From positions 1 through 64,000 of the forward strand of contig JADKBB010000065.1 of assembly GCA_016715195.1 (NCBI GenBank): a stretch of 64,000 nucleotides of DNA, written 5' to 3'. Under the pieces are notes generated by a model. The model was not told the origin of the DNA. It made no database searches and was given only the letters and a program-made list of their open reading frames with translations. Positions within the stretch are counted from its first letter, which is position 1; every line of letters begins with the position of its first letter. Source of the stretch: Candidatus Villigracilis proximus (GTDB lineage: Bacteria; Chloroflexota; Anaerolineae; Anaerolineales; Villigracilaceae). The position numbers and the translations under genes were made by a program. Of the stretch, positions 17,196-26,010 are shown in pieces.

Positions 17196-17352
17196 ATTTT
17201 CTCCAAGTGTTGAAATTTAGATGGTTGGCTTGTTATAAAAACATTCGACTCAAATGCGAATTACGCAAATGACGCGATTTTTTTTCGTAGAAGCAGGCAA
17301 TCTTCGCGCTATTCGCGTTCAGAATTTCTACTTTTACATATGAGCCAAATAT

Positions 17353-17610
17353 TTATGGCGTTGGTTCGGGGCCTAACTCTTCTTCAATTCCGCCGATCTG
17401 CCGCAGAAGTTCGAGCGTTTCCATTGCTTCCGATTCACTCAATACGCTGATCGCAAAGCCGACATGGATGATGCAGTATTCGCCGACTTTTGCTTCGGGC
17501 ACATAGTCCAGGCAGGCTTCGCGAAAGATTCCACCAAAGTCCACTCTTGCCATATGCAGTCCGCCTTTTTCATAGGTTTCAACAATTTTTCCGGGTACGC
17601 CTAAACACAT
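17353..17610 (-). CDS. hypC: Hydrogenase assembly chaperone HypC
   Basis: An 85-residue protein starting at ATG 17610 so that it begins MCLGVPGK, the invariant HypC N-terminus whose Cys2 binds the hydrogenase large-subunit precursor and HypD. It lies downstream of hypA in the hydrogenase operon. hypB, hypD, hypE and hypF are not in the window, so they must be elsewhere in the genome. The 157-base gap to the next Lbp gene contains repeated GCGAAT/ATTCGCG words. Confidence 0.93.
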   Translation of the reverse strand: MCLGVPGKIVETYEKGGLHMARVDFGGIFREACLDYVPEAKVGEYCIIHVGFAISVLSESEAMETLELLRQIGGIEEELGPEPTP

Positions 17611-17699
17611 TTCAATCTCACAATCGAAAAAATAGAATAACCACTGCACCCGGGCATCCGCCCGAGAAGGGTGAATTTACGTGTCTATCTTCAGGTTTT

Positions 17700-18041
17700 T
17701 CACTCCACATCAATCGACTCCAGTGCAAACTCTTCGCCTTTGATAATCTTAGCGCCAACGCCGTGACACTTTGGACAAACCAGTTCCTTATCGGTGGGAT
17801 GATATTTTTCAAAACAGGTCATGCATTGCAGCTCGGCAGGCACACGCCGAAAATGCAGAGTTGCTTTTTCAGCGATTGTATCTTTGGCGATGATCTCCCA
17901 ATAGAACTGGATCGAGTCATCCACCATGCTGGCGAGCTCGCCCATGACAATATGTAAGTCAGTGATGCGTTTGGCATTTCCTTTTTTGGCATGATCGAGG
18001 GCGATCTTTAATAAAGACTCAGTGATGGGTAATTCATGCAT
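17700..18041 (-). CDS. hypA: Hydrogenase nickel-insertion protein HypA
   Basis: A 113-residue protein starting MHELPITESLL at 18041, five bases after the stop of the protease gene. The His2 region binds nickel. The zinc site is formed by C-x2-C (CMTC) and C-x2-C (CPKC) in the C-terminal half. It delivers Ni to the large subunit of the hydrogenase encoded upstream in the same operon. Confidence 0.94.
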   Translation of the reverse strand: MHELPITESLLKIALDHAKKGNAKRITDLHIVMGELASMVDDSIQFYWEIIAKDTIAEKATLHFRRVPAELQCMTCFEKYHPTDKELVCPKCHGVGAKIIKGEEFALESIDVE

Positions 18042-18046
18042 GGCGA

Positions 18047-18538
18047 TTACCCGATCAATCCCCATTCACGCAAAACCCGCTCAGCTCGTTCTAAAATTTG
18101 CGGGATGACAGCCTCGATTTCCGGACTCATACCGTAGCCGATGTTCATATCCACGGGCTGTGCGCCGACGAGATGCAAGTGTTCGGGAAATTTGTTGCGG
18201 AATTTTGCCAGTCCCAACACTTCTTGAAAGGTAATTTGATGATCTGACATTTTGATATTGCTATAGAGTGGAATTTCGTCTTTTTTCAGTTCCATTACCT
18301 GACCAGGCAGGGAAAAGCGCGAGACGACTGAGTCGAGCACCAGCAGATGCGAGGCTTCCTCGACCCACGGCAGCAGATTCAACCCCAGCGCGCCACCGTC
18401 AATAAATTCCACATCGGGAGCGAGAGCAGCAAGTTTTTTCTCCAGGATTTCAAGTGCATGAACCCCAAGCCCTTCATCTTTGTTGAGAGTATTGCCCAGT
18501 CCCATTACAATTTTTCGTCCTGTGGTTTCAAGTTCCAT
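18047..18538 (-). CDS. Hydrogenase maturation endopeptidase (HyaD/HupD family)
   Basis: A 163-residue protein with the family hallmarks VMGLGNTLNKDEGLGV at residues 11-26 and DGGALGLNLL near 46-55, whose acidic residues bind nickel. It removes the C-terminal extension of the [NiFe] large subunit after the DPCxxCxxH motif. The hydrogenase large subunit at 19805-21544 has such an extension of about 21 residues. It is followed directly by hypA. Confidence 0.9.
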   Translation of the reverse strand: MELETTGRKIVMGLGNTLNKDEGLGVHALEILEKKLAALAPDVEFIDGGALGLNLLPWVEEASHLLVLDSVVSRFSLPGQVMELKKDEIPLYSNIKMSDHQITFQEVLGLAKFRNKFPEHLHLVGAQPVDMNIGYGMSPEIEAVIPQILERAERVLREWGLIG

Positions 18539-18594
18539 GTCTGTCTCCGTTAAATAATAAATACGTTTTAATTTAATTCAGAACTTAAATCATA

Positions 18595-19707
18595 TCAGCG
18601 TTTTGCGGGTGCATGTGGCGTAAAGATGCTTCCATGCCAGACACCGATCAGGGTATTCGAAGCAACGACCAGCCAGAGGATTAAGAGAAAGGTCAGCGCG
18701 GATAGTCCGATCCACTGAAAAAATGCCAGTGGTATCGCCTGAAAAAGTACACCGGTTGAGACAACAAAAGCACCGACAGGAAACACAAATGCCCACCAGC
18801 TAAGGGCAAAAGGAATGGATGATTTTTGGTGAACGCCCAACGTGACAATCAACGCCAGCCAAAGCCAGAACAGTGCAAATCCCCACAACATAACGGCGAG
18901 AGGTTTTGAAAGAAAATTTAGTGTTTGTTCAATTTCAGGAGCAGCTTGAAAAAATAGCGCCAGCGGTTTGGCAAACTTTAGCACAACAATGGTCAAGATG
19001 GAGGTTGGCGCGATTCCAACCCACATGGTCGGCGCGAGATGCGCAGGTGGTATGGGATGAAAAATGTAGCGGATAAAAACCAGCGACATGACAAAGATAA
19101 ATAGCAAACTGCCGAACCCCGTGAAGATAAGGCTGGTAATGAGATTTACTGCGCCCCAGGTTGTTCCTTGAAAATGTATCGAGAGGCTAATTCCCAAAAC
19201 GGGAACCAGCAAAGTCGAAACAGGCGGAATTAGCCAACCAAGCGTGGAAGTTTCCCACTGTACTTCTGACTTGTGAAAAAATGTATTGAGAATGGTCAGC
19301 GCAAAAATTAATATTCCAGCCGAGCCAATAACCCAGAGGATTTGCAGAATGGTCCAAAGCAGATCTTCCGGGAGGAAGCCAGCGCCGACCTTTTCAAGCG
19401 CAATCCCAACAATCAGCATGGAGATCGGCATGGTCGGAAAGAACGCCGCCGATACAGGATGATTCAGGTCATGGCGGACATCGGCTGGATACATGAACCA
19501 GCGCAATGTCCACGGAACAATGAGAACTAAAAATAGCAAAATGGAAGCAAACAGGAAGAATGTTTCCAGCGCTTTTGCAAATGGGAACACGCTTTGAAAT
19601 ACAAAGAGTGCAACGACGATCACGGCGGTGCCCATAACAGAAGCGAACCAGCCTGGAGCAAATGTTTTTACAATTGAAGTTTTTTGGGGAAGGGAAGATG
19701 AGTTCAT
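18595..19707 (-). CDS. TDT/SLAC1-family membrane transporter, possible Ssu1-like sulfite exporter
   Basis: A 370-residue integral membrane protein from ATG 19707 with about ten hydrophobic segments. APGWFASVMGTAVIVVALF near the start resembles the TDT (tellurite-resistance/dicarboxylate, C4-dicarboxylate/SLAC1) family, which includes sulfite exporters of the Ssu1 type and anion channels. It lies between hynL and the hydrogenase protease and is likely cotranscribed. In a locus that should produce sulfite in the cytoplasm, a sulfite efflux role is attractive, but substrate cannot be read from sequence. The 19708-19804 gap shows no other gene. Confidence 0.8.
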   Translation of the reverse strand: MNSSSLPQKTSIVKTFAPGWFASVMGTAVIVVALFVFQSVFPFAKALETFFLFASILLFLVLIVPWTLRWFMYPADVRHDLNHPVSAAFFPTMPISMLIVGIALEKVGAGFLPEDLLWTILQILWVIGSAGILIFALTILNTFFHKSEVQWETSTLGWLIPPVSTLLVPVLGISLSIHFQGTTWGAVNLITSLIFTGFGSLLFIFVMSLVFIRYIFHPIPPAHLAPTMWVGIAPTSILTIVVLKFAKPLALFFQAAPEIEQTLNFLSKPLAVMLWGFALFWLWLALIVTLGVHQKSSIPFALSWWAFVFPVGAFVVSTGVLFQAIPLAFFQWIGLSALTFLLILWLVVASNTLIGVWHGSIFTPHAPAKR

Positions 19708-19804
19708 GGGAATGTTACCAATAGAGTTGCCGATATGTTTTGACCAATAAAATTGAGAAGGTGACCTCCGATGTTTGAAATCGGAGGTCACTATTTTAAT
19801 TGTT

Positions 19805-21544
19805 TTAGCTTATGCAAACATTCATGCCGGTTGCAGTTTCGCCAAGGTCATTGCCGTCTGCATCCACCATGTGGATGGCACAAGCCATACATGGGTCAAA
19901 CGAGTGGATGGTGCGCAAAATTTCCAGCGGCCATTCAGGCTTGGCAAGCGGTGTGCCAACGAGTGACATTTCGTATGGTCCAGCCTGTTCCTTGTGGTCG
20001 CGCGGAGATGCGTTCCAGGTGGTCGGGACAACCATCTGGTAGTTCTCGATCTTGCCGTTGTCAATCACGACCCAATGACCGAGTGCGCCGCGTGGGGCTT
20101 CCATGAAACCAAAGCCTTCAGCGTGAGAGGGCCAGGTAGTGGGCTCCCATTTGTCGCCGTTGAAGGTTCTGGTGTCGCCTGCCTTGATCGTGTCAATCAG
20201 TTCGTTGTAATTCTTAAGCATTTCATCTGCAAAGACAACGGTTTCGATACCGCGTGCGGCGGTGCGTCCGAGTGTTGAGAAGACGGCTTCAAGCGGAGCA
20301 TCTAACTGCTTGAGGACGAAATTGGTCAAGTCCTGAGTCTGTTTGTGACCACTGGCATACATGGCGAGCACACGCGCCAGCGGACCGACTTCCATGGGAG
20401 TATCTGCCCAACGCGGGGATTTGAGCCAGGAGTATTTCTGCTCGACTTCCAACTGCTCATAGGGCGGCTTGGGTCCTGTGAAGTTGAACTCGGTTTCGCC
20501 TTTGAAGGGATGCAAGCCTTCCTTGTCGCCAACACTTTGTTTGTACCAGGAGTGAGCAACAAACTCTTTCATCATGTCAAAGTCATTTGGATTCGGCTCT
20601 TCGATATGAGTCAGGTCACGGTTCATAATGACCGCGCGCGGCACAACAAATTTCGAAGTGTCTTTGATGTCTGTGCCGGGCAGTTCGCCCCAGGTCAGGA
20701 AATTGCCAACACCTTCGCCGAGTCCTGCATATTCCAAATAGTAGGGAGCAATCGCCAGCAGATCAGGAATGTAAACCTGATTGACGAATTGGATCATGCG
20801 GTCAATGCTGTCTTTGATGATGGAAAGACGTTCGGCATTGAGCGCGGTGTCACTGTTGAGGTCAATTGGCATGGGTACGCCGCCAACCACAAAGTTCGGG
20901 TGTGGATTTTTGCCGCCGAAAATGGTATGAATCTTGGTGAAGGTCTTCTGTGCTTCAAGGGCTTCAAGGTAATGCGCCACTGCCAATAGATTAACTTCAG
21001 GCGGCAGTTTGTAGGCGGGATGTCCCCAATAGGCATTTGCGAAAATGGAGAGTTGTCCGCTTTCGACGATGCCCTTCACTTTGTTCTGCACATCTTTGAA
21101 GTACGCGGGGGAAGAATTCGCCCACGGGGAGATACTCTGCTGGATGGCAGAGGTCGCTGTCGGGTCGGCTTGAAGCGCATTTACAACATCCACCCAATCC
21201 AATGCGTGCAGGTGATAGAAATGCATCACATGATCGTGGACGTACTGCTGGGTAATCATCAAATTGCGGATGAGATTGGCAGCCTTTGGAATGGGGATGT
21301 TCAACGCATCTTCCACCGAGCGGATTGATGCAAAAGAGTGGACGGTGGTGCAGACGCCGCAAGTGCGCTGAGCAAATGCCCAGGCGTCGCGCGGGTCGCG
21401 TCCCTTCAAAATAATTTCGATACCACGCACCATCGTACCTGCGGAATACGCCTTGCTGATTTTGTTCTCGGCATCAAGTTCGGCTTCGATGCGAAGATGT
21501 CCTTCGATGCGGGTAATGGGGTCAACAACAATTCTTTGTGCCAT
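19805..21544 (-). CDS. hynL: [NiFe] hydrogenase large subunit, group 1 (Isp-type)
   Basis: A 579-residue large subunit. The N-terminal nickel ligands are C62 and C65 (RTCGVCTTVH). The C-terminal ligands are C552 and C555 (DPCMACAIH), followed by a cleavable tail of about 21 residues. It partners the Tat-exported small subunit at 23508-24620 and would face outside the membrane, oxidising H2. The gene order hynS-isp1-isp2-hynL on the minus strand matches Isp-type (group 1e) hydrogenases known from sulfur bacteria. The operon continues into maturation genes. Confidence 0.95.
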   Translation of the reverse strand: MAQRIVVDPITRIEGHLRIEAELDAENKISKAYSAGTMVRGIEIILKGRDPRDAWAFAQRTCGVCTTVHSFASIRSVEDALNIPIPKAANLIRNLMITQQYVHDHVMHFYHLHALDWVDVVNALQADPTATSAIQQSISPWANSSPAYFKDVQNKVKGIVESGQLSIFANAYWGHPAYKLPPEVNLLAVAHYLEALEAQKTFTKIHTIFGGKNPHPNFVVGGVPMPIDLNSDTALNAERLSIIKDSIDRMIQFVNQVYIPDLLAIAPYYLEYAGLGEGVGNFLTWGELPGTDIKDTSKFVVPRAVIMNRDLTHIEEPNPNDFDMMKEFVAHSWYKQSVGDKEGLHPFKGETEFNFTGPKPPYEQLEVEQKYSWLKSPRWADTPMEVGPLARVLAMYASGHKQTQDLTNFVLKQLDAPLEAVFSTLGRTAARGIETVVFADEMLKNYNELIDTIKAGDTRTFNGDKWEPTTWPSHAEGFGFMEAPRGALGHWVVIDNGKIENYQMVVPTTWNASPRDHKEQAGPYEMSLVGTPLAKPEWPLEILRTIHSFDPCMACAIHMVDADGNDLGETATGMNVCIS

Positions 21545-21554
21545 GATTTATCTC

Positions 21555-22823
21555 CTACTCTTCCAACGCGTCTGCGACCATCTGAGATAGTCCAGCGACT
21601 TTCCAGTCCAACTTGAAATGGTCAACGCTGTCTGTGAACTGCAAGCGGCAGTTGGAACAAGTCATTGCGACTGTCTTGGCGCTGACTGTGTTCACCTGAT
21701 CGATCTTCAATTCAAACGAGGCATAGCGGACTGGGTCAGCAGCTTTGACTGCGATCACACCGCCGCCGCCGCCACAACAAACAGACTCTTCGCGGTTGGG
21801 TGTCATTTCGATGAACGCATCGGGAGCCAGCACTTTGAGAATATCACGCGGTTCCTGAATGTGTCCGCCTTTGCGTTGAATCTTGCAGGCATCGTGGAAG
21901 GTGATCTTGCCGCCGTCATTGAAGAAGCCAGGCTTGATCTTGATTCGTCCACTGCCGATCAATTCACCTAAAACGCCAGTGATATGAATGACTTCAAAGT
22001 TGCTTGCTTCAGGAATCCAATTGGCGGCGTGCCAGCGCAGGGCATCATACGCATGTCCGCACTCGGTTACCACGATACGCTTAACGTTCAAATCCTTTGC
22101 GCCATCGAGTACGCGGTTGAGGAATAATTTAGTGTGTTCTTCGCTGCCTTCATAGAAACCAAAGTTGACGATTTCACGCGCCTTGCTGCTGACTGTCCAT
22201 TTTTCGCCAGCCTTGTTGAGAATCTTTGCGATCGCGGCAACGTTGGCGGGGAACTTCATCACTTCGATTGAGGAGAAAACAACCAACGTGGTCGCGTCTT
22301 TCACATCGCGTGGGATTTCAACTTCCCATTCATCGGCAACCCATTCGAGGCGTTGATCCCAAACGGAAGAAGTCATGCCAAGCGGACTTCCTTCATTAAC
22401 TTGCTTGGTCACTGCAGCTGCCAGATCAGCAGGGACATCTCCCGCCGCAGCGAGACCCGCGCGCATTCCGTGCAATAGTGTGCCGATGTCAATTCCCATT
22501 GGGCAGACCATCGAACATTTGTTACAGACGGTGCAGGCTTCATAGTTAAGATCGCTCCAGTGAGCGAGGTCCTCATCGGTGATGGGCTTATCCAAACCCA
22601 GGGAAAGTTTAATTCCGCCAACGAAGGTAAAACGTTGTTCGTACGCGCGGCGCAAAAGTTCCATTTTCCAAACAGGCGCGTATTCGGGGTTGCCAGTCGC
22701 CTGATAAAAATGACAGGCTTCGGCGCACATGCCGCAGCGGGTGCAGGCTTCCAGTTGAGCAGCGACCCAGCCGCCAGTTTCATGTACGAAGGCTTCCATT
22801 GCTTTTTCAGTTGTAGACATCAT
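21555..22823 (-). CDS. isp2: Isp2: HdrD-like Fe-S/CCG protein of the hydrogenase
   Basis: A 422-residue soluble protein. Two 4Fe-4S motifs appear at residues 27-37 (CTRCGMCAEAC) and near 100 (CTVCNKCSMVCP). CCG-domain cysteines follow, with VCCGGGGGVI near 345 and a TCSNC segment near 380. It resembles HdrD and the Isp2 subunit of Isp-type hydrogenases, linking the cytochrome b Isp1 to cytoplasmic thiol/disulfide or sulfur chemistry. Start ATGATG at 22823 follows an AGGAGG site. It overlaps closely with isp1 upstream and hynL downstream. Confidence 0.9.
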   Translation of the reverse strand: MMSTTEKAMEAFVHETGGWVAAQLEACTRCGMCAEACHFYQATGNPEYAPVWKMELLRRAYEQRFTFVGGIKLSLGLDKPITDEDLAHWSDLNYEACTVCNKCSMVCPMGIDIGTLLHGMRAGLAAAGDVPADLAAAVTKQVNEGSPLGMTSSVWDQRLEWVADEWEVEIPRDVKDATTLVVFSSIEVMKFPANVAAIAKILNKAGEKWTVSSKAREIVNFGFYEGSEEHTKLFLNRVLDGAKDLNVKRIVVTECGHAYDALRWHAANWIPEASNFEVIHITGVLGELIGSGRIKIKPGFFNDGGKITFHDACKIQRKGGHIQEPRDILKVLAPDAFIEMTPNREESVCCGGGGGVIAVKAADPVRYASFELKIDQVNTVSAKTVAMTCSNCRLQFTDSVDHFKLDWKVAGLSQMVADALEE

Positions 22824-22830
22824 TCACCTC

Positions 22831-23508
22831 CTACACAGCCACGCCGCGCTTGCCAAATTCCTGACCGTGAATGGCACGCGAGAAGAAGTAAAACACAAAA
22901 TGGGAAATACGGCTCAAGGGAATCCAGATCATCAGCACGTCCACTGTAATCATGTGACGGGCATACAGCGCTTCGTATGAGCCGCCGATATGATGGGTCA
23001 TCATGTAGCCTGTGATCATCGGCAGGAAAACAAACAGCCACGCAAAAAATTCAGCAGGACCAGAGATCAGTTTGAGGACGGGATGGATCCGGCGATTAAT
23101 CAGCAAAATCACCATCGCAATGATTCCCACTGCTGCCATCCAATCTACGACGGGCAGAGGCAGGGTGGGCCAACCCAAGCCGATCAGGCTCTTCCAAACC
23201 AGCATGTGCGGTGTGCCCAAAATAACCACCACGAACAAACTGAGATGGAACAAACCACCGCCGATGTAGATCAACGGGTTGCGGTTGAATGTATTTTTTA
23301 CCCAGGGGATGAAGGGCCAGATGAGGAAGGCTTTCAAAAAGGTGACGACGACGCCTTTGGATTTGCTTCCCATCGGGACGACTCGGTCCTTACTCCACCC
23401 GAGGCTGATCACACTAAACAGGCGATACGCCAGCCCGAACAGCATGAACAACAGCGCAAAGTAGAAGAATGGACCACGCGCAAATTCGAGAACAGCTTGT
23501 GAGCTCAT
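22831..23508 (-). CDS. isp1: Isp1: cytochrome b-type membrane subunit of the hydrogenase
   Basis: A 225-residue membrane protein with five hydrophobic spans and His residues suited to haem b (for example YIGGGLFHLSLF near 81-92 and TGYMMTHHIGG near 166-176). It is the NarI/HdrE-like membrane subunit that connects the exported hydrogenase dimer to quinone and to Isp2. Its start overlaps the end of hynS by one base at 23508. Confidence 0.9.
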   Translation of the reverse strand: MSSQAVLEFARGPFFYFALLFMLFGLAYRLFSVISLGWSKDRVVPMGSKSKGVVVTFLKAFLIWPFIPWVKNTFNRNPLIYIGGGLFHLSLFVVVILGTPHMLVWKSLIGLGWPTLPLPVVDWMAAVGIIAMVILLINRRIHPVLKLISGPAEFFAWLFVFLPMITGYMMTHHIGGSYEALYARHMITVDVLMIWIPLSRISHFVFYFFSRAIHGQEFGKRGVAV

Positions 23509-24620
23509 TATGATTCTCCTTTTTTGGCTTTCTTCTTGGATTGATTAACCAGCGCCGTACCAATTCCCAGCGCAGCGCCTGCGCCAATTGCCGCGCCAAC
23601 CGCAGTAATGGTCGGGCGATCCAACGGAGCAGACTGTCCCTCGTAGAATCCGCCGCCATCCCAGAAGTTCGGTTCAGAGCAACCAAGGCACGGGTGACCC
23701 GATTGGATTGGGAAGGACAGACCTTGATCCCATTTGATGGTCGCGCAGGCGTTATAAGTTGTCGGACCTTTGCAACCGAGTTTGTATAAGCAGTAACCTT
23801 CACGCGCACCCTCATCATCGAAGGAAAGCGCAAACTTGCCAGCTTCGTAGAACGGGCGGCGCAGGCAGCGATCATGAACGGTCTTGCCGTAGAAAGTTAA
23901 AGGACGATTGAGTTTGTCAAGTTTAGGGAGAGTTCCAAAGACAGCAAAGTGAGCAATTACACCAGTAGTGGCTTCGGGAATAGCAGGGCAGCCAGAGATA
24001 TTGACAACTGCCTTGTCAGTGATGAGTTCCCAAACGCCTTTGGCGCCCGTTGGATTTGGTTTGGCTTTCGGAAGTCCACCATACGCAGCGCAATTTCCGA
24101 CAGCAATGATCGCCGCCGCGCCAGCTGCTGCTTCTTTCAAAATGTCCACAGCCGACCTGCCGCCAATGACGCAGTATGCGCCATCATTATCGGTTGGAAT
24201 ACTGCCTTCAACCACAAGAACATATTGCCCCGCATATTTTTCCATGGCGTCTTTCTTGGCTTGTTCTACTTGAAAGCCAGCCGCCGCAGAAAGTGTTTCA
24301 TGATATTCAATGGTAAGCGTGTTAAGAACCAAATTCCCCAAGCTGGGCGAAACACTGCGCGAGACAGCTTCAGTACAACCTGTGCAGTCCTGAAATTCAA
24401 GCCAGATGACAGGCAGGCGTTGTTTGGTTTCAATCGCATGTAGAATCGCCTGTTCCTGATAGCCGCTTGCTGGAGCGTTGAGAGAAACGGGCAAGCCACT
24501 CGCTTCCACAGGAGCAGCGTGCAATCCCATGGCAGCAGCCAGCAATCCGCTCAATTTCAAGAAATCGCGTCTTGAAACGCCTTGCTTTGCAAGGCCTTGT
24601 TTAATCGTTTCGTCGGGCAT
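23508..24620 (-). CDS. hynS: [NiFe] hydrogenase small subunit with Tat signal
   Basis: A 370-residue small subunit from ATG 24620, which has a GGAGGA site 5 bases upstream; the in-frame TTG four codons earlier overlaps that site. The Tat motif SRRDFLKLSG spans residues 16-25. The proximal-cluster region EFQDCTGCTEAV follows the signal. The C-terminus has a hydrophobic tail and ends in a Lys-rich segment, a membrane anchor typical of group 1 enzymes. It follows an Lbp gene (24670-25116), tying hydrogenase and sulfur-carrier genes into one run. Confidence 0.95.
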   Translation of the reverse strand: MPDETIKQGLAKQGVSRRDFLKLSGLLAAAMGLHAAPVEASGLPVSLNAPASGYQEQAILHAIETKQRLPVIWLEFQDCTGCTEAVSRSVSPSLGNLVLNTLTIEYHETLSAAAGFQVEQAKKDAMEKYAGQYVLVVEGSIPTDNDGAYCVIGGRSAVDILKEAAAGAAAIIAVGNCAAYGGLPKAKPNPTGAKGVWELITDKAVVNISGCPAIPEATTGVIAHFAVFGTLPKLDKLNRPLTFYGKTVHDRCLRRPFYEAGKFALSFDDEGAREGYCLYKLGCKGPTTYNACATIKWDQGLSFPIQSGHPCLGCSEPNFWDGGGFYEGQSAPLDRPTITAVGAAIGAGAALGIGTALVNQSKKKAKKGES

Positions 24621-24669
24621 GTTCTCCTCCAAAATTTTTAGGCTACGCTATAAACGTAACCTGCTATGA

Positions 24670-25116
24670 TTATGAACAGGAAATATTATCGGCTTCCAAT
24701 TTAGCCTGGTAAGCAGCAATGCCATCTGCGCCAGTTGCGAGAGAACCTTTATCGGCATCCCAGTTGGCAGGTTTGATCTCGGCAATCCAGCCTTCGCCGT
24801 AGGGATCGCGTGAAACGAAATTCGGATCGGCGGCTAATTTTTCATTGCCACGGATTAAGACACCGGTCACAGGGGCGGGGACTGGTCCAACAAATTTGCT
24901 GCTTTCTACAGTGGCAACACTTTTGCCTTGTGCAATTTCCTGACCTATATTCTTGGCTTTGACGGTGACACCTGCCAGATTGGATCCTGCCAATTTAGCG
25001 GCAACAGCTGTCATTCCGACGCGAAGCGTTCCGTCTTCCATCGGTTTGGCCCAGACGTGTTTATCGATCAGGTAGTACAAATCTTCAGGGAGGTTGCAAC
25101 CTCTTACTTCAGTCAT
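24670..25116 (-). CDS. lbpA: Lipoate-binding protein, GcvH-like (Lbp copy 3)
   Basis: A 148-residue Lbp with RGCNLPEDLYYL at residues 5-16 and lipoyl lysine K74 in TVESSKFVGPVPAPVTG. DPYGEGWIAEIKP follows. It is 49 bases upstream of hynS and 12 bases downstream of a DsrE-like gene, so it is embedded between sulfur-transfer proteins and the hydrogenase. Its N-terminal half is closest to copy 1 at 4230. It ends in ISCS, leaving a near-terminal cysteine. Confidence 0.9.
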   Translation of the reverse strand: MTEVRGCNLPEDLYYLIDKHVWAKPMEDGTLRVGMTAVAAKLAGSNLAGVTVKAKNIGQEIAQGKSVATVESSKFVGPVPAPVTGVLIRGNEKLAADPNFVSRDPYGEGWIAEIKPANWDADKGSLATGADGIAAYQAKLEADNISCS

Positions 25117-25128
25117 ATGGTTAGCTTC

Positions 25129-25497
25129 TTAGAAAGTCATTGTGGTTTTGGCGTCTTCAGCCAATTGCCACATGAACGCACCACCGACCATTTTTATGCC
25201 ATCGATCAAGTCTTCGGGTTTGATATCATGCAATTCGGTGGAGGCGGTGCAAGCTGTGAATTTCACACCCGCGTCCAGTGCATCCTGAATGAAGCCGCTG
25301 ACAGGTTTGCCGCCGGCTTTGGGAAAGACAGTTTCAGCCATGCCTTTTTTGAGTAAAAGTGTGCCATCAATCGTGAAGAACATGGTCACTTCATATTCCA
25401 TTGCCGCAGCGAGCGTGGCAAAAAAGAAAGGTGTGGCACAGCGACGCGGAGTATCTGGTCCGCTGGTCATTACAATGAGAATTTTTTCGTCAGCCAT
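25129..25497 (-). CDS. DsrE-family sulfur-transfer protein (third in series)
   Basis: A 122-residue DsrE/DsrF-like protein. The fold hallmarks are an MTSGPDTPRR start, an FFTIDGTLLLKKG segment and C83 in FTACTASTELHDI, a candidate sulfur-carrying residue. Such proteins relay sulfane sulfur between TusA and downstream acceptors. It lies directly before Lbp copy 3, suggesting that it loads or interacts with it, though direct transfer is an inference. Confidence 0.85.
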   Translation of the reverse strand: MADEKILIVMTSGPDTPRRCATPFFFATLAAAMEYEVTMFFTIDGTLLLKKGMAETVFPKAGGKPVSGFIQDALDAGVKFTACTASTELHDIKPEDLIDGIKMVGGAFMWQLAEDAKTTMTF

Positions 25498-25521
25498 TTT
25501 GAAGTTCTCCTATTTAATTTT

Positions 25522-26001
25522 TTAGAATGTCAGTGCAATTGCATCATCAGCGGCGAATTCAATGAAGGCTGCCGCGCCGGCAACTTCTACACCGTCAATC
25601 AATTCTTCTTTTTTGATGCCCATCACATCCATGCTCATCTGGCAGGCAATGATACGCACACCGCTTTCGACGGCTATTTCAAGCAATTCGCTAAGCTTGG
25701 CAACATTGGCTTTTTTCATCCAGCCGTTCATCATGCCAGTGGCTACAGCAGTCATGCCGGGCAACATGCCGATAATATTGGGGACGGAAATACCGGGGAT
25801 CGGTTGAGGCATGGCGGGATTTGCAATCGGTGAGACTTGCAATTTATCAGCATTGCCTTTTTTGATGATTTCCAATCCGTAGAAAGTGAAGAAAATTGCC
25901 ACTTCCATATCCATTGCCACTGCGGCGGTGGCAAGGATCAAGGGAGGGTAAGCGGCATCCAGGCTGCCGTGAGTTGAGATAATTGCCATTCGTTTTGCCA
26001 T
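25522..26001 (-). CDS. dsrE2: DsrE2-like sulfur-transfer protein
   Basis: A 159-residue DsrE-family protein with the extended insert characteristic of DsrE2: a Pro/Met-rich hydrophobic segment at about residues 62-98 (PAMPQPIPGI then GMLPGMTAVATGMM) that may touch the membrane. The candidate active cysteine is C120 in IIACQMSMDVMG. TusA-DsrE2 pairs are linked to oxidative sulfur metabolism. It sits between two other DsrE-like genes in one operon. Confidence 0.87.
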   Translation of the reverse strand: MAKRMAIISTHGSLDAAYPPLILATAAVAMDMEVAIFFTFYGLEIIKKGNADKLQVSPIANPAMPQPIPGISVPNIIGMLPGMTAVATGMMNGWMKKANVAKLSELLEIAVESGVRIIACQMSMDVMGIKKEELIDGVEVAGAAAFIEFAADDAIALTF

Positions 26002-26010
26002 TTTGCTCTC

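Noticed and set aside
24620..24632. Start of hynS at 24632
   Set aside because: That codon is TTG and overlaps the GGAGGA ribosome site of the ATG at 24620.
4230..25116. Calling the lipoyl proteins glycine-cleavage H proteins
   Set aside because: No gcvT or gcvP genes are near, and dedicated ligases, LipS1/LipS2-like, TusA, DsrE and Soe-like genes are. Three copies carry the Lbp-type N-terminal signature.
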